64,000 nucleotides of DNA from assembly GCA_900312665.1 (NCBI GenBank), contig ONZQ02000002.1, positions 1,209,363-1,273,362 on the forward strand, in the 5' to 3' direction. The notes under the pieces were generated by a model, which did not search any database, was not told where the DNA came from, and saw only the letters and a list, made by a program, of their open reading frames with translations. Positions 33,655 to 44,923 of the stretch are shown here, piece by piece. The translations under genes and the position numbers were made by a program. Every line of letters begins with the position of its first letter. Position 1 is the stretch's first letter. The stretch comes from Cephalotrichum gorgonifer (taxonomy: Eukaryota > Ascomycota > Sordariomycetes > Microascales > Microascaceae).

Positions 33655-33671
33655 TAACCCGCGCCGGGTTA
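33655..33671. promoter_or_regulatory. 17-base palindrome with CCG-N3-CGG core
   Basis: TAACCCG-CGC-CGGGTTA is a perfect palindrome with a three-base centre, about 100 bases upstream of the NACHT-FGE ATG. Its core CCG-N3-CGG is the form of site bound by dimeric Zn2Cys6 regulators. Use as an operator is inference. Confidence 0.4.
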
Positions 33672-34940
33672 TGGCTCTAACTTCTTCGGGCGCTCGAGCT
33701 GCTGCAAGGTGCTGCATGTTGGGCCCCCTGGCATGTCAACCCGCCCATCCACCTGCTATGACGTGCTCACTAACGACGTCGCTAGTGGCTTCGGCCGAGT
33801 TCTGTAGTTGGTCCAGACTCAAATTCATACGTGTCGATGATTCCACATCTATGTTTACTAATACAAATACAAGCACCCGTATGTGCCGAACCGAACTTCC
33901 AAATATTGTGGAGTCTAAGTGTGCTAGTGCTGTGCTTGGATTAGAATTTGCACCCCTGGCTACGACTATACTAGTACTCGGTCTCACTCGAACGGGAGGG
34001 GTGGCGGCATTCTTTTCCTGGCCTTCCCGCCTTCAAGGTGTGGCTCAGGGTGGTGAGCCGCCACGCTCTATAACGTCTGGGATGTTAAAAACCACTTGAT
34101 TTTCGCCCTCTTCATGTTCGACGTGGCCCAACACAATGCTGCTTCTGTCTGGTCTACGAGAACTGGATGGACGAAGTGCCCTCCGGCTTATGAATCCTCT
34201 GATAGGTACAAGAAATTCCATCACCCTCGACCCCACATTCCAACATGCATGTAATACCCCTGTTGCCTCCCTCCGTCAGCACCAAACCAAGAATACTTCC
34301 TACCTCAGCTCATCCAAAGTTTGATATCTTTTTTTTTTAATCAATGTACACCGCCCCGCCGTTCACCCTGCTCTACCTCTCCACACGTATTATCTAGAGC
34401 GCCTCCCCTCCGTCTGCTCTTACTCTTGAACCGTCCGCTTCAGTGAACACCTCTGGCCCAGAATTATGCTGTCTGACTAATACGGGGGTTCACATAAACT
34501 GGGATATAAAGCCTACAGATGGTAATTCCGAGCTCTGGAGCAGTGTGAGCTATCTTTTTATGTTGCCATGTAGGAATTAGTACCTAAGGCCATGCGCGGT
34601 CATTATCTGGCTACAAAGATGTACGTGATATCAAGGATTATCTAGACGGCCCGTATTTTGGTGTCTGATCTGGTAGAGTACGGCGCGCATTGAAGATATA
34701 GTACGTGAAGCATTGATGTTGTGAGACACACGGAAACTAGGGCAAACGTTTAATTTATTCTCGTATCAGTCAGAAGAATAAGGTGAGCGTATAGCCACGA
34801 CAGTCGAGCACTTTAGTGCCACACCTTTTTAGGTAGAACTAGGCCACCCGTCCGTTCATAAGCTAATGCTACTCCGACGCGGCCTATGGCTATCGAAACA
34901 GATGGACTATGATCAAGAAAGACGGTGGATGGCAATGGTG

Positions 34941-36877
34941 TCATGATGACTCTGCCTTCTCCTTTGGATGACCTTCTATACCTTGGTCGTCCTGCCGAGC
35001 TTGCTTTTGTCTGTTGGGGGAAAAAAAACCATGTTAGCTGCTGATTCCACGCCCTAGAAAAACCGACCACGCTTACTCTCTTCTTCGGTACAGGTACCAC
35101 ATCAGAGTCACCGTAATGACGGAGACGCCTCCAAATAATATGAGGATCTGATAACCGTACTTGTAATGCGGCGCATCGTACGTTGGGAACAAAACCACTA
35201 GGCCCCTGATCAGTACCTTAAACTACACCGCCAGGATCAGGGGGTTTTGACCTACATGGGACCCAAAGCACCCAGGCATATGAGACCACGTTGGCCGTAG
35301 CAACTAGCAACTGTCGCACACTCGAATTACCCGCGTTGAGTTTATAGGCCCAGCTCTTTGCATTGGATGGTCAGCAGGGTTCGGTTCTCTTTTGGGGGAA
35401 GATAAACTCACGAGCAGTGGAGGTGTGGCAGCCGACCCAGCATACGAGAGATAGAACGCAAACATGAGTCCACCCTTAGGGATATGCCAGACGCTCAGCA
35501 ACACATTGGAGAACATCATCAAGACCTGGATAACCACGATGACCCAGTAGTGGCAGCCTATCCGGTCGACAGTCATGCCCGTTAGCACCGTGGCGACAAT
35601 ATTCAGGGCATTCCCGGCCGTAGGCAAGACGTTTGCCTGCACAACTGTATGGCCGGTCGCCTTTAGCCAAAGGTTAAAGTAGCTCGTCGCGGAATGACAG
35701 GCAGCAACCATGGTATACGGAAGCACGAAGGCCCAGATCTCCGACCCGAGGTAAACGCGCTTGATCTCCGCCCATGTCAACTTGGGCTGAGCCTTCTGGC
35801 CGAACTTCTCAATCCTCTCGACACCGTACTGGATGTGTTCTTCAGTCCAGTAGAAAGCCCTTGTGTTGTGTGGAAGATCCGGCAGCCCGAAGAAACCCCA
35901 GAAGGCGATGGGGAAAGATATTACGGCGTCCATGATGAATAGCCACCTCCAGCCAGCAAGCCCATGTTTTCCGTTCATGCTGGTGTATAGCCCTGCCTGA
36001 AGATATCCGCTGAACATACTAGCGATCGACTCGACTTGCAGGAGGATAGCTAGACGTTTGGTAAGCTCCTTGGGGCCATACCAACTCCCAAGCATCGCGA
36101 TGTATCCAGGGAACGCGCAGGCCTCGAATAGACCGATAAAGAATCGTAGAGCATACATCTTTACCCAAAGAGCCGATCAGCAACGATGCGTCTTTTGGAT
36201 CCATAGGTTGAGTGGGATTTTTATCCTTACCGTCCGGATATTCTTTGAAAATCCCATGCCGATGACCAGGCAAGACCATATGACCTCGCACGACGGGATA
36301 AGGATCGAAGGGCGGATAAAGCTGAGCTGTGTCATCTGTGCCGGCACGCTGCCAACCATGATTCCTAGGGCGAACCAGGTGTTCAACCAGTTCCTCTCGT
36401 TACCATATAAACTGAGGTCTTCCTGCATGCCGCTAACGAAGGCATTGCCTTGTCCAAGGAAGATCAGTAGCGGGTACTTAGGTTCTCTAAGGTTAGGGAC
36501 TGCTACTCACTGTAGTTTGTCTGATCTAGATACTTGATGAAGTATCCGAAGCAAACAGTTGGGCTAAACAGCCAATAAGTTAGCTTCCTGTGGAAAGGGT
36601 AGGAGAGTGGGATATGGGGTCAGTGGGGGAAAAAGGGGGGGGGGGGGGGGTCGTACAAGAAGAACATGTCCAATCGGCGTACATATTGTCGATATTCCGC
36701 GTCGCCTTCAATCGAATCCCAGAAGAAGCTACCAATTTTTCGCGCCCAGGATGTCGACTTCTCCCGATCAGAAGAGACCTCGGAGGTGCTCACAATGGTG
36801 GCATCTTTGGTCTTCTGGTCCAGGTCAAACGCCGAGTCAGACCCTATCACCGGGGCGATATCCTTAGTTTCGGTCAT
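34941..36877 (-). CDS. MFS carrier, Dal5/allantoate-permease family (ACS)
   Basis: Predicted 509-residue anion-type MFS carrier from exons 36877-36657, 36563-36511, 36448-36231, 36158-35412, 35355-35256, 35197-35077 and 35010-34941. About 12 membrane helices follow a 65-residue cytosolic arm. Family landmarks are RRLDMFFFPTVCFGYFIKYLDQTN (built across the first junction), GNERNWLNTWFALGIMVG, MYALRFFIGLFEACAFPGYI, GWYGPKELTKR-type loop, and ATSYFNLWLKATGHTVVQAN. Relatives carry allantoate, ureidosuccinate, dipeptides or vitamins; the substrate here is unknown. The last short exon adds the polar tail QKQARQDDQG. It is divergent from the solute-binding-protein gene across 852 bases, so co-regulation and a shared ligand class are possible. 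Confidence 0.9.
36635..36650. repeat. 16-base G homopolymer in intron 1 of MFS gene
   Basis: An uninterrupted run of 16 G on the plus strand (C on the coding side) begins six bases inside the first intron. Such runs slip in sequencing and replication, so the length may vary; it does not touch coding bases. Confidence 0.9.
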
Positions 36878-37729
36878 CGCTATTTGATAAAATAGGTGAA
36901 CAGCTAGGATGTGTCAAAAAGGCCGTTCTCCTAGCTACATCTATTTGCGGTGAGAGACCCCGAGCATTATATATCCTCGGCCATCGAAACATAGCTTCTC
37001 GTATTACTACGAAACAAATCCTAGCCATTTCGGTAAGCCATGCGACGTGTTCATACTAGTGAACCGAAGTCCTGATCCTCAACGTTCTGAGGGAGCATCG
37101 AGTGGAGCAATTGTTCCTTGCGTTATCTAGCTCGAATGGCGTAACCACGAAAGCTCGAGATTGCAATTTCGGAGAAGAACTGCCGTATATCGTGAGGATT
37201 TGCAATGCAGGGCCCACTCTAGAAACGACGCTGAGATGTGGAATGCATGGCTTCTAGGCGACGCGATCGCGTAAAGTTGGTCGTGCCGCTACCGGATGCA
37301 GGTGAACTCGAGCCCTGCAGCTGGGAAATGTCGTGATCTCAACTTTGCATGGCGTTATCCGTCTCCGCTCCATCGTCTTATCAGACCCGGCTTAGCGCGC
37401 CAGGCGCTAACAAACAACACAAACAACTGGAAGTACGGGTACTATTTGCCGAGCTACGGGCACCTGCCACATGGCGGCGGTGATTATGAATGATCCCAGG
37501 ACCAAGTTGTTGGGTCCTTGGGGCTCGAGTCCATGTACGAGTAGTTACGATAAGGGGTAATGGGAGATACGGTTACGGAGTGCTGTACAACCCGCTGATC
37601 CTCTTGATTCGTTGTTATTAAATTGATCAAACATTCCCCTGACATTACTGCCCTGCTTTCAGACGAAAAGTATATCTTGTCAAGTCTCGCATATCATCAA
37701 TTGCACATCTCTTTTTGGGGCTCCACGCA
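36878..37729. promoter_or_regulatory. Divergent promoter of MFS and solute-binding genes
   Basis: 852 bases between divergent starts. A TATATAA lies on the minus strand at 36967-36973, 90 bases before the MFS ATG. The solute-binding side has no clear TATA box. No ORF of note. Confidence 0.45.
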
Positions 37730-39145
37730 ATGACTCCCGATATCCTCCGCATAGTGCTAGAAAATGTCGACTTCCGCCTGCCAACCCAAGTCACGGATGA
37801 AAACAGCGTAACAGCGCTGAAAAGCCTCGCCTTCGAGCCGCTTCTACGATGGCGCCCGCACGGGGTCGTGAAACCTGGGCTCTTCGCTAGCTGGGAGCAC
37901 TCCCCCAACGGCCTCACCTGGCGCTTCCACATCCGCTCCGGAGCCACATTCCACGATGGCAAACCCTGCACAGCAGCAGACGTGGTAACCTTTATACACG
38001 GCCTCTTAGACTCACGAGATTACTTTGGTATGCGATGGAGCTACAGCCGCTACTTTGCTAACGTGACCGTCTCGGCAGAGGATGAGCGCACCATGAGAGT
38101 GGAGTCTACTGAGCCCTTTGCCGACATCCTGGGCATATTCTGTGAGTTCTGGCCCTCCCGACTTGACGAAGCCGGCAAACCGATTCTCGGGACGGGTCCC
38201 TACAGAGTTGTCAGCTTTGAGCGAGAACCTGGTACCGGTAGCGCGAAGTTCCATCGCCTACGTGGCGAGGGGCCTCAAGTCATAGCCGCGTCCATGGAGC
38301 CCAATGCTGCGAAGAGGCTCCAGCTTCTGCGCGATGGACACGTAGACGTGGCATTGAACCTTGAGCGGGTAGAAGATCTCAACCTCGTCGACTGGGATCC
38401 TAGCCTACAATGGGACAAAACCACGAGCACGCTGTCAGCCATATACTACCTCAACTGCACCTCGGGCATCTTCCAGTCACCAAAGGCTCGCCTGGCTGTC
38501 AATCTCGCAATCGATTCGGTCGCCCTCGTAAAACAGGTGTATCACGACCACGCGACCCCCTCCGCTACCATCGTGAGCCCCTTCCACCTCGGCAGCGTCG
38601 AAGCCCAGCTCCAGCAAATCCCCTACGACCCCGCGGCCGCGAAGGAGCTTCTTCGCGATTTAGACACCAGTACCACCCTCGTGCTACGGACGCCAACCTT
38701 CATGCCGGAACACGCGCAGAAGATTTCAACTTTTGTAGCTTCATCTCTTCGAGCTGTGGGGTTCGAGGTTGAGATCAAGGTTGAGACCAACCGCCCGGAG
38801 TACGCTCGCCAGATCGGCCTTCGGAAACAAATCGGGGATCTTGCGCTCTTTGATTCCACACCGAACAGCACTTTCCGCGTCTTGGACGACAAGATATCGA
38901 GCGTCTCCAAGAATACCTGGTGGCTGGGATATCACGACGACGAGGTGCAACGTTTATTCGGAGCTGCGAGAAATCAAGTAGATAGCGAGGACAGAGCTAG
39001 GGGGTACGCAGCGTGCTTGAAGAGGCTGCATGAAAACCCGCCCTGGCTGTATATAGCGCATCCGCACGTTATCTGGGCCACCCGGCCGGGGGTGTCTCTG
39101 AAAATCGGGCATTCAGGTGTGCTTACAATTGGAGACGACCATTAA
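37730..39145 (+). CDS. Bacterial-type ABC solute-binding protein, family 5
   Basis: Predicted 471-residue intronless protein of the extracellular solute-binding family 5 (OppA/DppA/NikA type), which in bacteria binds peptides, nickel or related ligands for an ABC importer. The order matches the family: VLENVDFRLPTQVTDENSVTALKSLAFEPLLRW, then GLFASWEHSPNGLTWRFHIRSGATFHDGKPCTAADVV (domain I), IYYLNCTSGIFQSPKARLAVNLAIDSVALV, and AHPHVIWATRPG near the end. The ATG at 37730 is the first in frame close to the family start. No signal peptide or lipobox is seen, and no ABC permease or ATPase is nearby, so the bacterial role cannot apply as such. An intronless, bacterial-type gene next to an intron-rich MFS carrier suggests horizontal gain. 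It could be a cytosolic ligand binder. Confidence 0.88.
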   Translation: MTPDILRIVLENVDFRLPTQVTDENSVTALKSLAFEPLLRWRPHGVVKPGLFASWEHSPNGLTWRFHIRSGATFHDGKPCTAADVVTFIHGLLDSRDYFGMRWSYSRYFANVTVSAEDERTMRVESTEPFADILGIFCEFWPSRLDEAGKPILGTGPYRVVSFEREPGTGSAKFHRLRGEGPQVIAASMEPNAAKRLQLLRDGHVDVALNLERVEDLNLVDWDPSLQWDKTTSTLSAIYYLNCTSGIFQSPKARLAVNLAIDSVALVKQVYHDHATPSATIVSPFHLGSVEAQLQQIPYDPAAAKELLRDLDTSTTLVLRTPTFMPEHAQKISTFVASSLRAVGFEVEIKVETNRPEYARQIGLRKQIGDLALFDSTPNSTFRVLDDKISSVSKNTWWLGYHDDEVQRLFGAARNQVDSEDRARGYAACLKRLHENPPWLYIAHPHVIWATRPGVSLKIGHSGVLTIGDDH

Positions 39146-40045
39146 TACTCATATAGAAGGAGTGTAAACTAGAGTTCTAATTCACATCCAGAGGGTCGAC
39201 TTCCAGACAAACGCCAGCCAGCAAGTATTTTGCCATCCTCCACATCGTGATATGCTCTAGAACTTCCTGGGATCGGAAGGCGTCGCCCGTAGCGTGGGGT
39301 TGCTTCACGCTCCATGGCGCAAGATATCATGTTTCGCTCGCCGACACTCCACTCGCGTCCTTAGAGCGCATCGGTATAGCGGAACTCCTAGTCTGGTCCC
39401 TCCCCGTTGTTCCGCTGAAGCCACGTAAGAAATAAGTGTGATTCCTAGATTCTATACCAAGCATAGCCGACGATTGAGGTACTGGAACTTATGTTAACCC
39501 ACTTTCAGCTCTATCCCAACCCGTCTCAGCAGACGATATCCAGTTTAGGAGGACTTGAGCAGGAGAACTATGGACTGATCATCTGTAAAGTACTTGATCT
39601 TTTATTTCGTTACACTCCTTTGTATCATGAATTTGTCTTCTTCGCACTCCTCCAACATGACGGCGGAGCGAGCCGGATCCCACTCTGCGGGCTCACGAGG
39701 TGGATCTTCGAGTGGGACCTATAGCATCTAGTTACTGGAGTTATGAAGAGGGAACTATATCCAGAATTGAAGCGACAATGAAAACAGCCTTAGCTTAATA
39801 ACAACCTTACCAACAATGTGCCGTTTTATTTGTCGCCTTTCCTCGACACTAGTGTCTGTCAACACCACCATGCTGCTGACCTAAGCATCATCGACGCCCG
39901 ATAAAATCTTCAGACAGCATCTTGATATCTGAGCAGGAAATCATGGGCCAGTAGCCAACCCCACTCAACTGACTATTGTCAAGAAACCAGCCCAGGGGCG
40001 CAGCTAATTCACTCCCGAAACCTCTGTCACACAGTCCCTGCCACC
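39146..40045. other. Intergenic
   Basis: 900 bases between two plus-strand genes. Short frames at 39247-39435 and 39491-39724 have no recognisable content. No repeat or RNA gene seen. Confidence 0.4.
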
Positions 40046-41224
40046 ATGCATTATGTTCGCTTTCTCCGCCCTCCCACTATCGCGGCCCGGGGTCCCCGCC
40101 GTGATCTTAGCATCGTTCTCATCCTTTCAACCGACCTTGGCGATTCCCTCCTCTCGGTCTCCCAGCCACTCCCAATCTCCATCCTACTCTTTGAGGAATC
40201 CAATGTCGTCTCGCAAACCCCCACTTTCGCTGCAAGTATATCCTGGAACCCTGGTGCGCGAGTCGCGAAGCACACCATCCCCCTCCCCGATCGACCTTGG
40301 AGACAGATCCTCGTCACGGTCGAGGAAGACCTAGCCGCCGTCGACTTCCCAAATCTAGCAGTCTTTGCTCGAGATTCAGGAGCTTCGCCGCGAAACCCTC
40401 TTATCATGCCGGCCTGGTTCGACTTCAAGACGGGTAACAGGCCCGCCGGCCGAACGGACGTCTGCTTGCGGAAGCTCCGCCTGTCAGGGCCTTTGTCGGT
40501 GGAGTTTGAGGAGGAGTTTGGAGACAGCATTGCGCGGCACGTATGGGACGGTGGACTAGCTGCGGTATCATTCCTAACCCAGCTTCATGAGGGGAAAGTA
40601 GAGGCCGGCCGGAAAATGCCATACTTGAGCAAACTCCTATTCCCCGACAACAAGCGGCCGCTGAATATTCTGGAGTTAGGCTGTGGGGTCGGTGTCCTAG
40701 GCATTGGGTTAGCTGGCCTATTATCCCTCGCAGCTAGTCCGGAAGTCTCTTCAGAGTGCCACCTTCTCATGACGGATGTGCCTGATGCCGAAGAACGAGC
40801 ACTGGCCAACATCGGTCTCTTCCAAGACTCACAGGGGAGCCTCGGCGGTTCCATCCCGACGATAGAGTACGAGAACCTAGACTGGGAAGCAGACCTTGAA
40901 GTGAAGTTCAGCGAGTCCATAGTATCCAGGCCTTGGGACCTGGTGGTTCTCAGCGACTGCACATACAACATCGATACCATCCCTGCACTGGTGGAAACGC
41001 TCTCACAGCTACACTCCACGGCGGCGGCCCACCAGAAATCATCGCCAGAGCGACAATCTCTTAAGGTGTTCCTCGCCACCAAGCCACGGCATTCATCAGA
41101 GCAGGCCGTATTTGATATCTTGCATTCCCGCGGGTGGATAGTCCAGGAAAAAACGACCGTGGAGCTGCATGGCCTGCCAGATGAGTCTGAGGAGGTTCAA
41201 TTCTATCTGTTAACTATGGAATGA
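40046..41224 (+). CDS. Protein methyltransferase of the Methyltransf_16 (METTL21-like) family
   Basis: Predicted 392-residue intronless SAM-dependent methyltransferase. The ATG has a strong context (CCACCATG). The N-terminal 170 residues form a beta-rich fungal extension starting MHYVRFLRPP. The Rossmann core follows: SIARHVWDGGLAAVSFL, then motif I LNILELGCGVGVLGIGLAGL, an acidic end of strand 2 (LLMTDVPDAEE), and the post-II motif WDLVVLSDCTYNIDTIPAL. This family methylates lysines of elongation factors and chaperones in fungi and animals. Which substrate is used here cannot be read, and no targeting signal is present. It is convergent with the O-methyltransferase gene. Confidence 0.88.
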   Translation: MHYVRFLRPPTIAARGPRRDLSIVLILSTDLGDSLLSVSQPLPISILLFEESNVVSQTPTFAASISWNPGARVAKHTIPLPDRPWRQILVTVEEDLAAVDFPNLAVFARDSGASPRNPLIMPAWFDFKTGNRPAGRTDVCLRKLRLSGPLSVEFEEEFGDSIARHVWDGGLAAVSFLTQLHEGKVEAGRKMPYLSKLLFPDNKRPLNILELGCGVGVLGIGLAGLLSLAASPEVSSECHLLMTDVPDAEERALANIGLFQDSQGSLGGSIPTIEYENLDWEADLEVKFSESIVSRPWDLVVLSDCTYNIDTIPALVETLSQLHSTAAAHQKSSPERQSLKVFLATKPRHSSEQAVFDILHSRGWIVQEKTTVELHGLPDESEEVQFYLLTME

Positions 41225-41973
41225 TTCGCCAAGAATATATTGTATAGAACAGAATTGAGAAAGTCACTAGCCATGGTGTACATGACAAGCTATGATAGCA
41301 TGTGAAATGAGTACAATGTTGAGAGTGACGCCAATCACGCTGTGTGCAGACACTCGGTTTCGAGTAGAACCATGGCTGCAATACCAATTCCGTATCAGAA
41401 CTAAAATCTCGACTCGAGATTCGAAAGATCCTGACCATTAATAAGGTTTCTGTGTTATCCACATCGAATTAAGGACGCCGTACACCACTTTAACTCACAT
41501 ATCCAGTCAAGCAACAGCGTACCGCTCTTGATGAGATGTCATGCAAACAACAACACGAACCCCACGGCTGGCCAGGCGATTCTCCGCCGTAAAGTCAATG
41601 ATTGCATGCAAATGCAGCCTCTCAGCCTGGTCACCGCTATTGTCGGGCGGCCGCAGGAGACATGCAGAAATGATATCTTCAGTGTGTTATGGCGATCGGT
41701 AAGGATCTGTTCAGAGAAGTCAAGGCATTGGCAGAGCGAGAGAGACATGGCAGGAATAGGAGGGATGTGCTGAGTGACTAGCAAACCTTCGATGGAAAGG
41801 CGATGCTTCTCCACAAGTAATTCAGCGGAGGCCAACCAAATTATCTATATCTCAAGCTTTTGTATAATCCAAACTACCTTGGAAAGGTCACGCTCCATGT
41901 TCACACACGCTACCATGTAGATACATTCGCCCAAGACATCTGATTCCCGCCAGCCTAGACCACCGTTGAATGT
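41225..41973. other. Convergent intergenic region
   Basis: 749 bases between converging genes. Frames at 41528-41835 on both strands are short and unrecognised. No supported gene. Confidence 0.4.
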
Positions 41974-43491
41974 CTAACCACGCCAAACCACCTCGATGAT
42001 AACGAAGAACGAGAACGGGTTTGTCTCAAACTTCGCGATCTCGAAACGCTCATCCGCAGCACTGATCACCGCTTTCCAGGCACTAGGCACCCTCTCTTTC
42101 GTGCTGAAAAGAGCCAGCATTCTTAGGTCGGTAGAGGTACCCATCTGCTGGATCGAGCGCGGCAGGGGAGGCTCCTTCGTCTTGGTTACATCGCTACCTT
42201 CCTTACTATCCCAAGCACCGTCCTGGGGACCTTCCTCGACAACAGGATCATGCTTCCCGACATACTCGATGAGCACAATCCTGGCACCAGGCTTCAACGA
42301 CGGCCGAAGCGCTTGCAAAATGCTGATGCACTCGGCGTCCGGCCAGTCGTGCAATATCATCTTGATGAGGTACAGATCAGCCTGAACGGGCTGTGGCTTA
42401 AAGAAGTCGTGCGAAATAAACGACACGCGGGACTTCAGCTCCTCGGGCACGCTGGCCTCAAACACAGATTGGACCTTGGGCAGATCCTGAACCGTAATCG
42501 TGAGGTTCGGGTGCTTCTTCGCCAGTACGAACGCGTCGTGGCCAGCAGATCCACCCAACTGTTCAGCGTTAGAAGGTGGTAGAAACCCATTGGGAAGACT
42601 CTTGTACTTACATCGACCACGGAAATATCCCCAGCGGCATCCCAATCATAGCAACCTTCCACAATCGCCTCCAGCTGGAAGATATCCTTCAAATAGGTCA
42701 TAAAGGTCGTAAAGTTCCTCGACCGCCAGCCCTTCTCCTCGCCCTCCCCGTCATTCTCGATATAATCCCACGAGTTCGCGTACTTTCCATTGTGGAACAA
42801 GTTGAACGCCGTCTGGTCGAGACCCGAGGGCAGACTTGTCTTCCCCCGACTGAACTTCGCCAGAGCCTGAGGAACCACTGTCATCGGCGGCCCAGCATCG
42901 CTCACAATTGTCGAGACAAGAGACTGTAGTCCGGGAGACTGCGCAAGCGCCGCAGAGCGCGACGAGTGCCGGACACCGGCATCAGGGTTCCCCGCCTCGG
43001 CGTCGGCGAAAATGCGTAGTGTCTTGGCATGGTCTAGCACACGTCGCACGGCCTCCTCCGGGAGGTTTACCTGCTTCGCTATATCGGCATAGGTCGCCGT
43101 TCCGGCAAGCGGTACAGCAGACCAAAACTTGAACTGGTTGAGGATATCAAGCGCCGCAACATCGGGCATGCACTGATAAATGTCAGCATGGATTCAGGCC
43201 ATCAGCCAAGACGGGAGGAGGGGCAGAACGACGTGAGCGTACATTATGGGCGTAGTTGAAGATACTCTCGCTTGGCCCCTGGACGAGATAGTGCAGGTCC
43301 GCCAAACTATCAAGCAAGTGCTGGCGCTTGACGAACATTTCCGCCGTCAAGCCATCGTACCTGGTAACGCTGTCCGCCTCAAAGGTCGGCAGAGGGATTT
43401 TCTTTTCGGTAAGGAACTCCTTGAAGGACTGAGAGAGCTCGTTAACACGAGCTAAGAGCTCATCATATGTCGGCTGAAGCGAGTCTGACAT
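41974..43491 (-). CDS. Class-II O-methyltransferase, secondary-metabolism type
   Basis: Predicted 464-residue SAM-dependent O-methyltransferase from exons 43491-43243, 43172-42612 and 42558-41974. The N-terminal dimerisation part ends with a winged-helix-like region (ALDILNQFKFWSAVPLAGTATYADIAKQVNL). The SAM site VVDLGGSAGHDAFVLA is rebuilt across the second intron. The catalytic histidine is in LIKMILHDWPDAECI, followed by VLIEYVG. This layout is that of fungal enzymes methylating hydroxyls of polyketides and similar aromatics, for example those in sterigmatocystin-type pathways. No polyketide synthase or other backbone gene is present in the window, so the pathway is unknown. A TTTAAA at 43595-43600, about 100 bases before the ATG, may serve as TATA element. 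Confidence 0.92.
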
Positions 43492-44923
43492 CCTGGTTCC
43501 TGTGTGAGCGTTGCGCGATCTCTAATCCTGTGATACTCGAAAGATGTTGCGGGACGCGGGGTAGAAAAATGTCGACGGTAAAGGAAGGTGGCTCTTTAAA
43601 CAAGGGCAGGTTGTCCTCTCGTAAGCATGTTACACGCCAAGGTGTGAGGCCGACCATCGGAGCGGCAACAGTGGGAGGAGATTGAGGAGAGATGTAGATT
43701 AGATTATCTTATCCATCTCTCTGTGCCGTCTTCATCATGCAGCCAAGCCACTAGTGGCCACACTATTCCTGCATCTGGTGTGGCCGCTTGCCCGAGTTGG
43801 GCCCAAACTGTCCTCAGATGAGATTTATCGCACAAATTTCCTGGGCAGGATGGGGAGAGAGGGGGTAAAAGAGGGGGCGGGAGATGAGATTTTGTTCTAC
43901 GAACGTGTCTCGATGTACTTGGAGACACTCGAGGCAGAACGAGTAAAAAAGTGCAAATATTGATCAGACGAGCAGGCAATGTGCAGATCATGCCTTACAC
44001 ATGAGCGAAGGCAGGCAAGGATTGTCCTAGCTATTACTCTCCTAATAAATTAGCTCATGGGGCTTCTCTTCGTTCTGTCAAACTTGCAAGCCTTTTCCAA
44101 CGGTTCCTCCCGCTAGCTCTGATCCGCATCCTCTACTGCACCCCGTCTTGCTCATACTCGAAATAATTCATACATCGTATGAGGGATTAAAGTTGCAGGT
44201 ACGCACCCTCGTCATAGAAGTAGCCAATGAGACGATATTTCTAGGGACCAGCAACGACAGGAGAACACATACGGGTACAGCAGACATGATATCCTGGCTC
44301 ACCTCGGCTAAACTGTAGTATGTAGTCGTCGTCTAACACAGGAACTCATATTGTTGATTATCAGAGGGCTTTCCTGTCTCTATTAGCAACCTTCTCCGCG
44401 GGACAATACTAGTACAACTAGTATCTGGTTCACTCCACGCTGCCCCCACCCCGAGGTGTGGATGGCATCCCAACTCACCCTAGCTATTCCTCCTTCGCAA
44501 ACTTAACGGAATCAAAGAATGGTACTCAGTAGTCTGCACCACATTCCTCACGCTGTGACCCGCATATATATAGATCGCTGTGGTAGTTTAGACCCCCCCG
44601 TACTCCACATTGCACGCCCGCTAGATCACTCCCCTGCAGGTCCTATTCTACCTAAGCAGCTGTCTCTCCCGAATCGAGACGTCCGGCCAGCACATCTAAT
44701 ATCTGGGAACTTCTACAACTTACCTAGCAGGGAATGTACCCACGCCATAGCATGCCTCATTATTCTTCGAAAGATTTGCATTTCCCCCGTAGCTTCAGCC
44801 CTGAGCTTTCTATCTCTTCTATCTTCTACACCTTGACACGACATCCACTCCACTTGTATCCGATACATGGCCTCATTCGTCACGAGGCCATACAACCAAC
44901 TCCGCTTTGTCAACTGGGACATC
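43492..44923. other. Gene-free interval
   Basis: 1.4 kb between the O-methyltransferase start and the 3' end of the DUF2235 gene. Frames at 43704-43991 and 44519-45100 are short or overlap the next gene in antisense. No supported gene or repeat. Confidence 0.4.

Larger units (their letters stand above)
33554..34940. other. Gene-free interval with NACHT-FGE promoter
   Basis: 1.4 kb between the NACHT-FGE start and the 3' end of the MFS gene. Bases 33600-33671 hold a TATA box and a palindrome, described separately. A 10-base T run is near 34328. The remainder has no supported gene. Confidence 0.45.

Noticed and set aside
33206..34099. 297-codon frame on the plus strand
   Set aside because: Mostly antisense to the NACHT-FGE gene, open because that gene is G+C-rich; no domain is seen.
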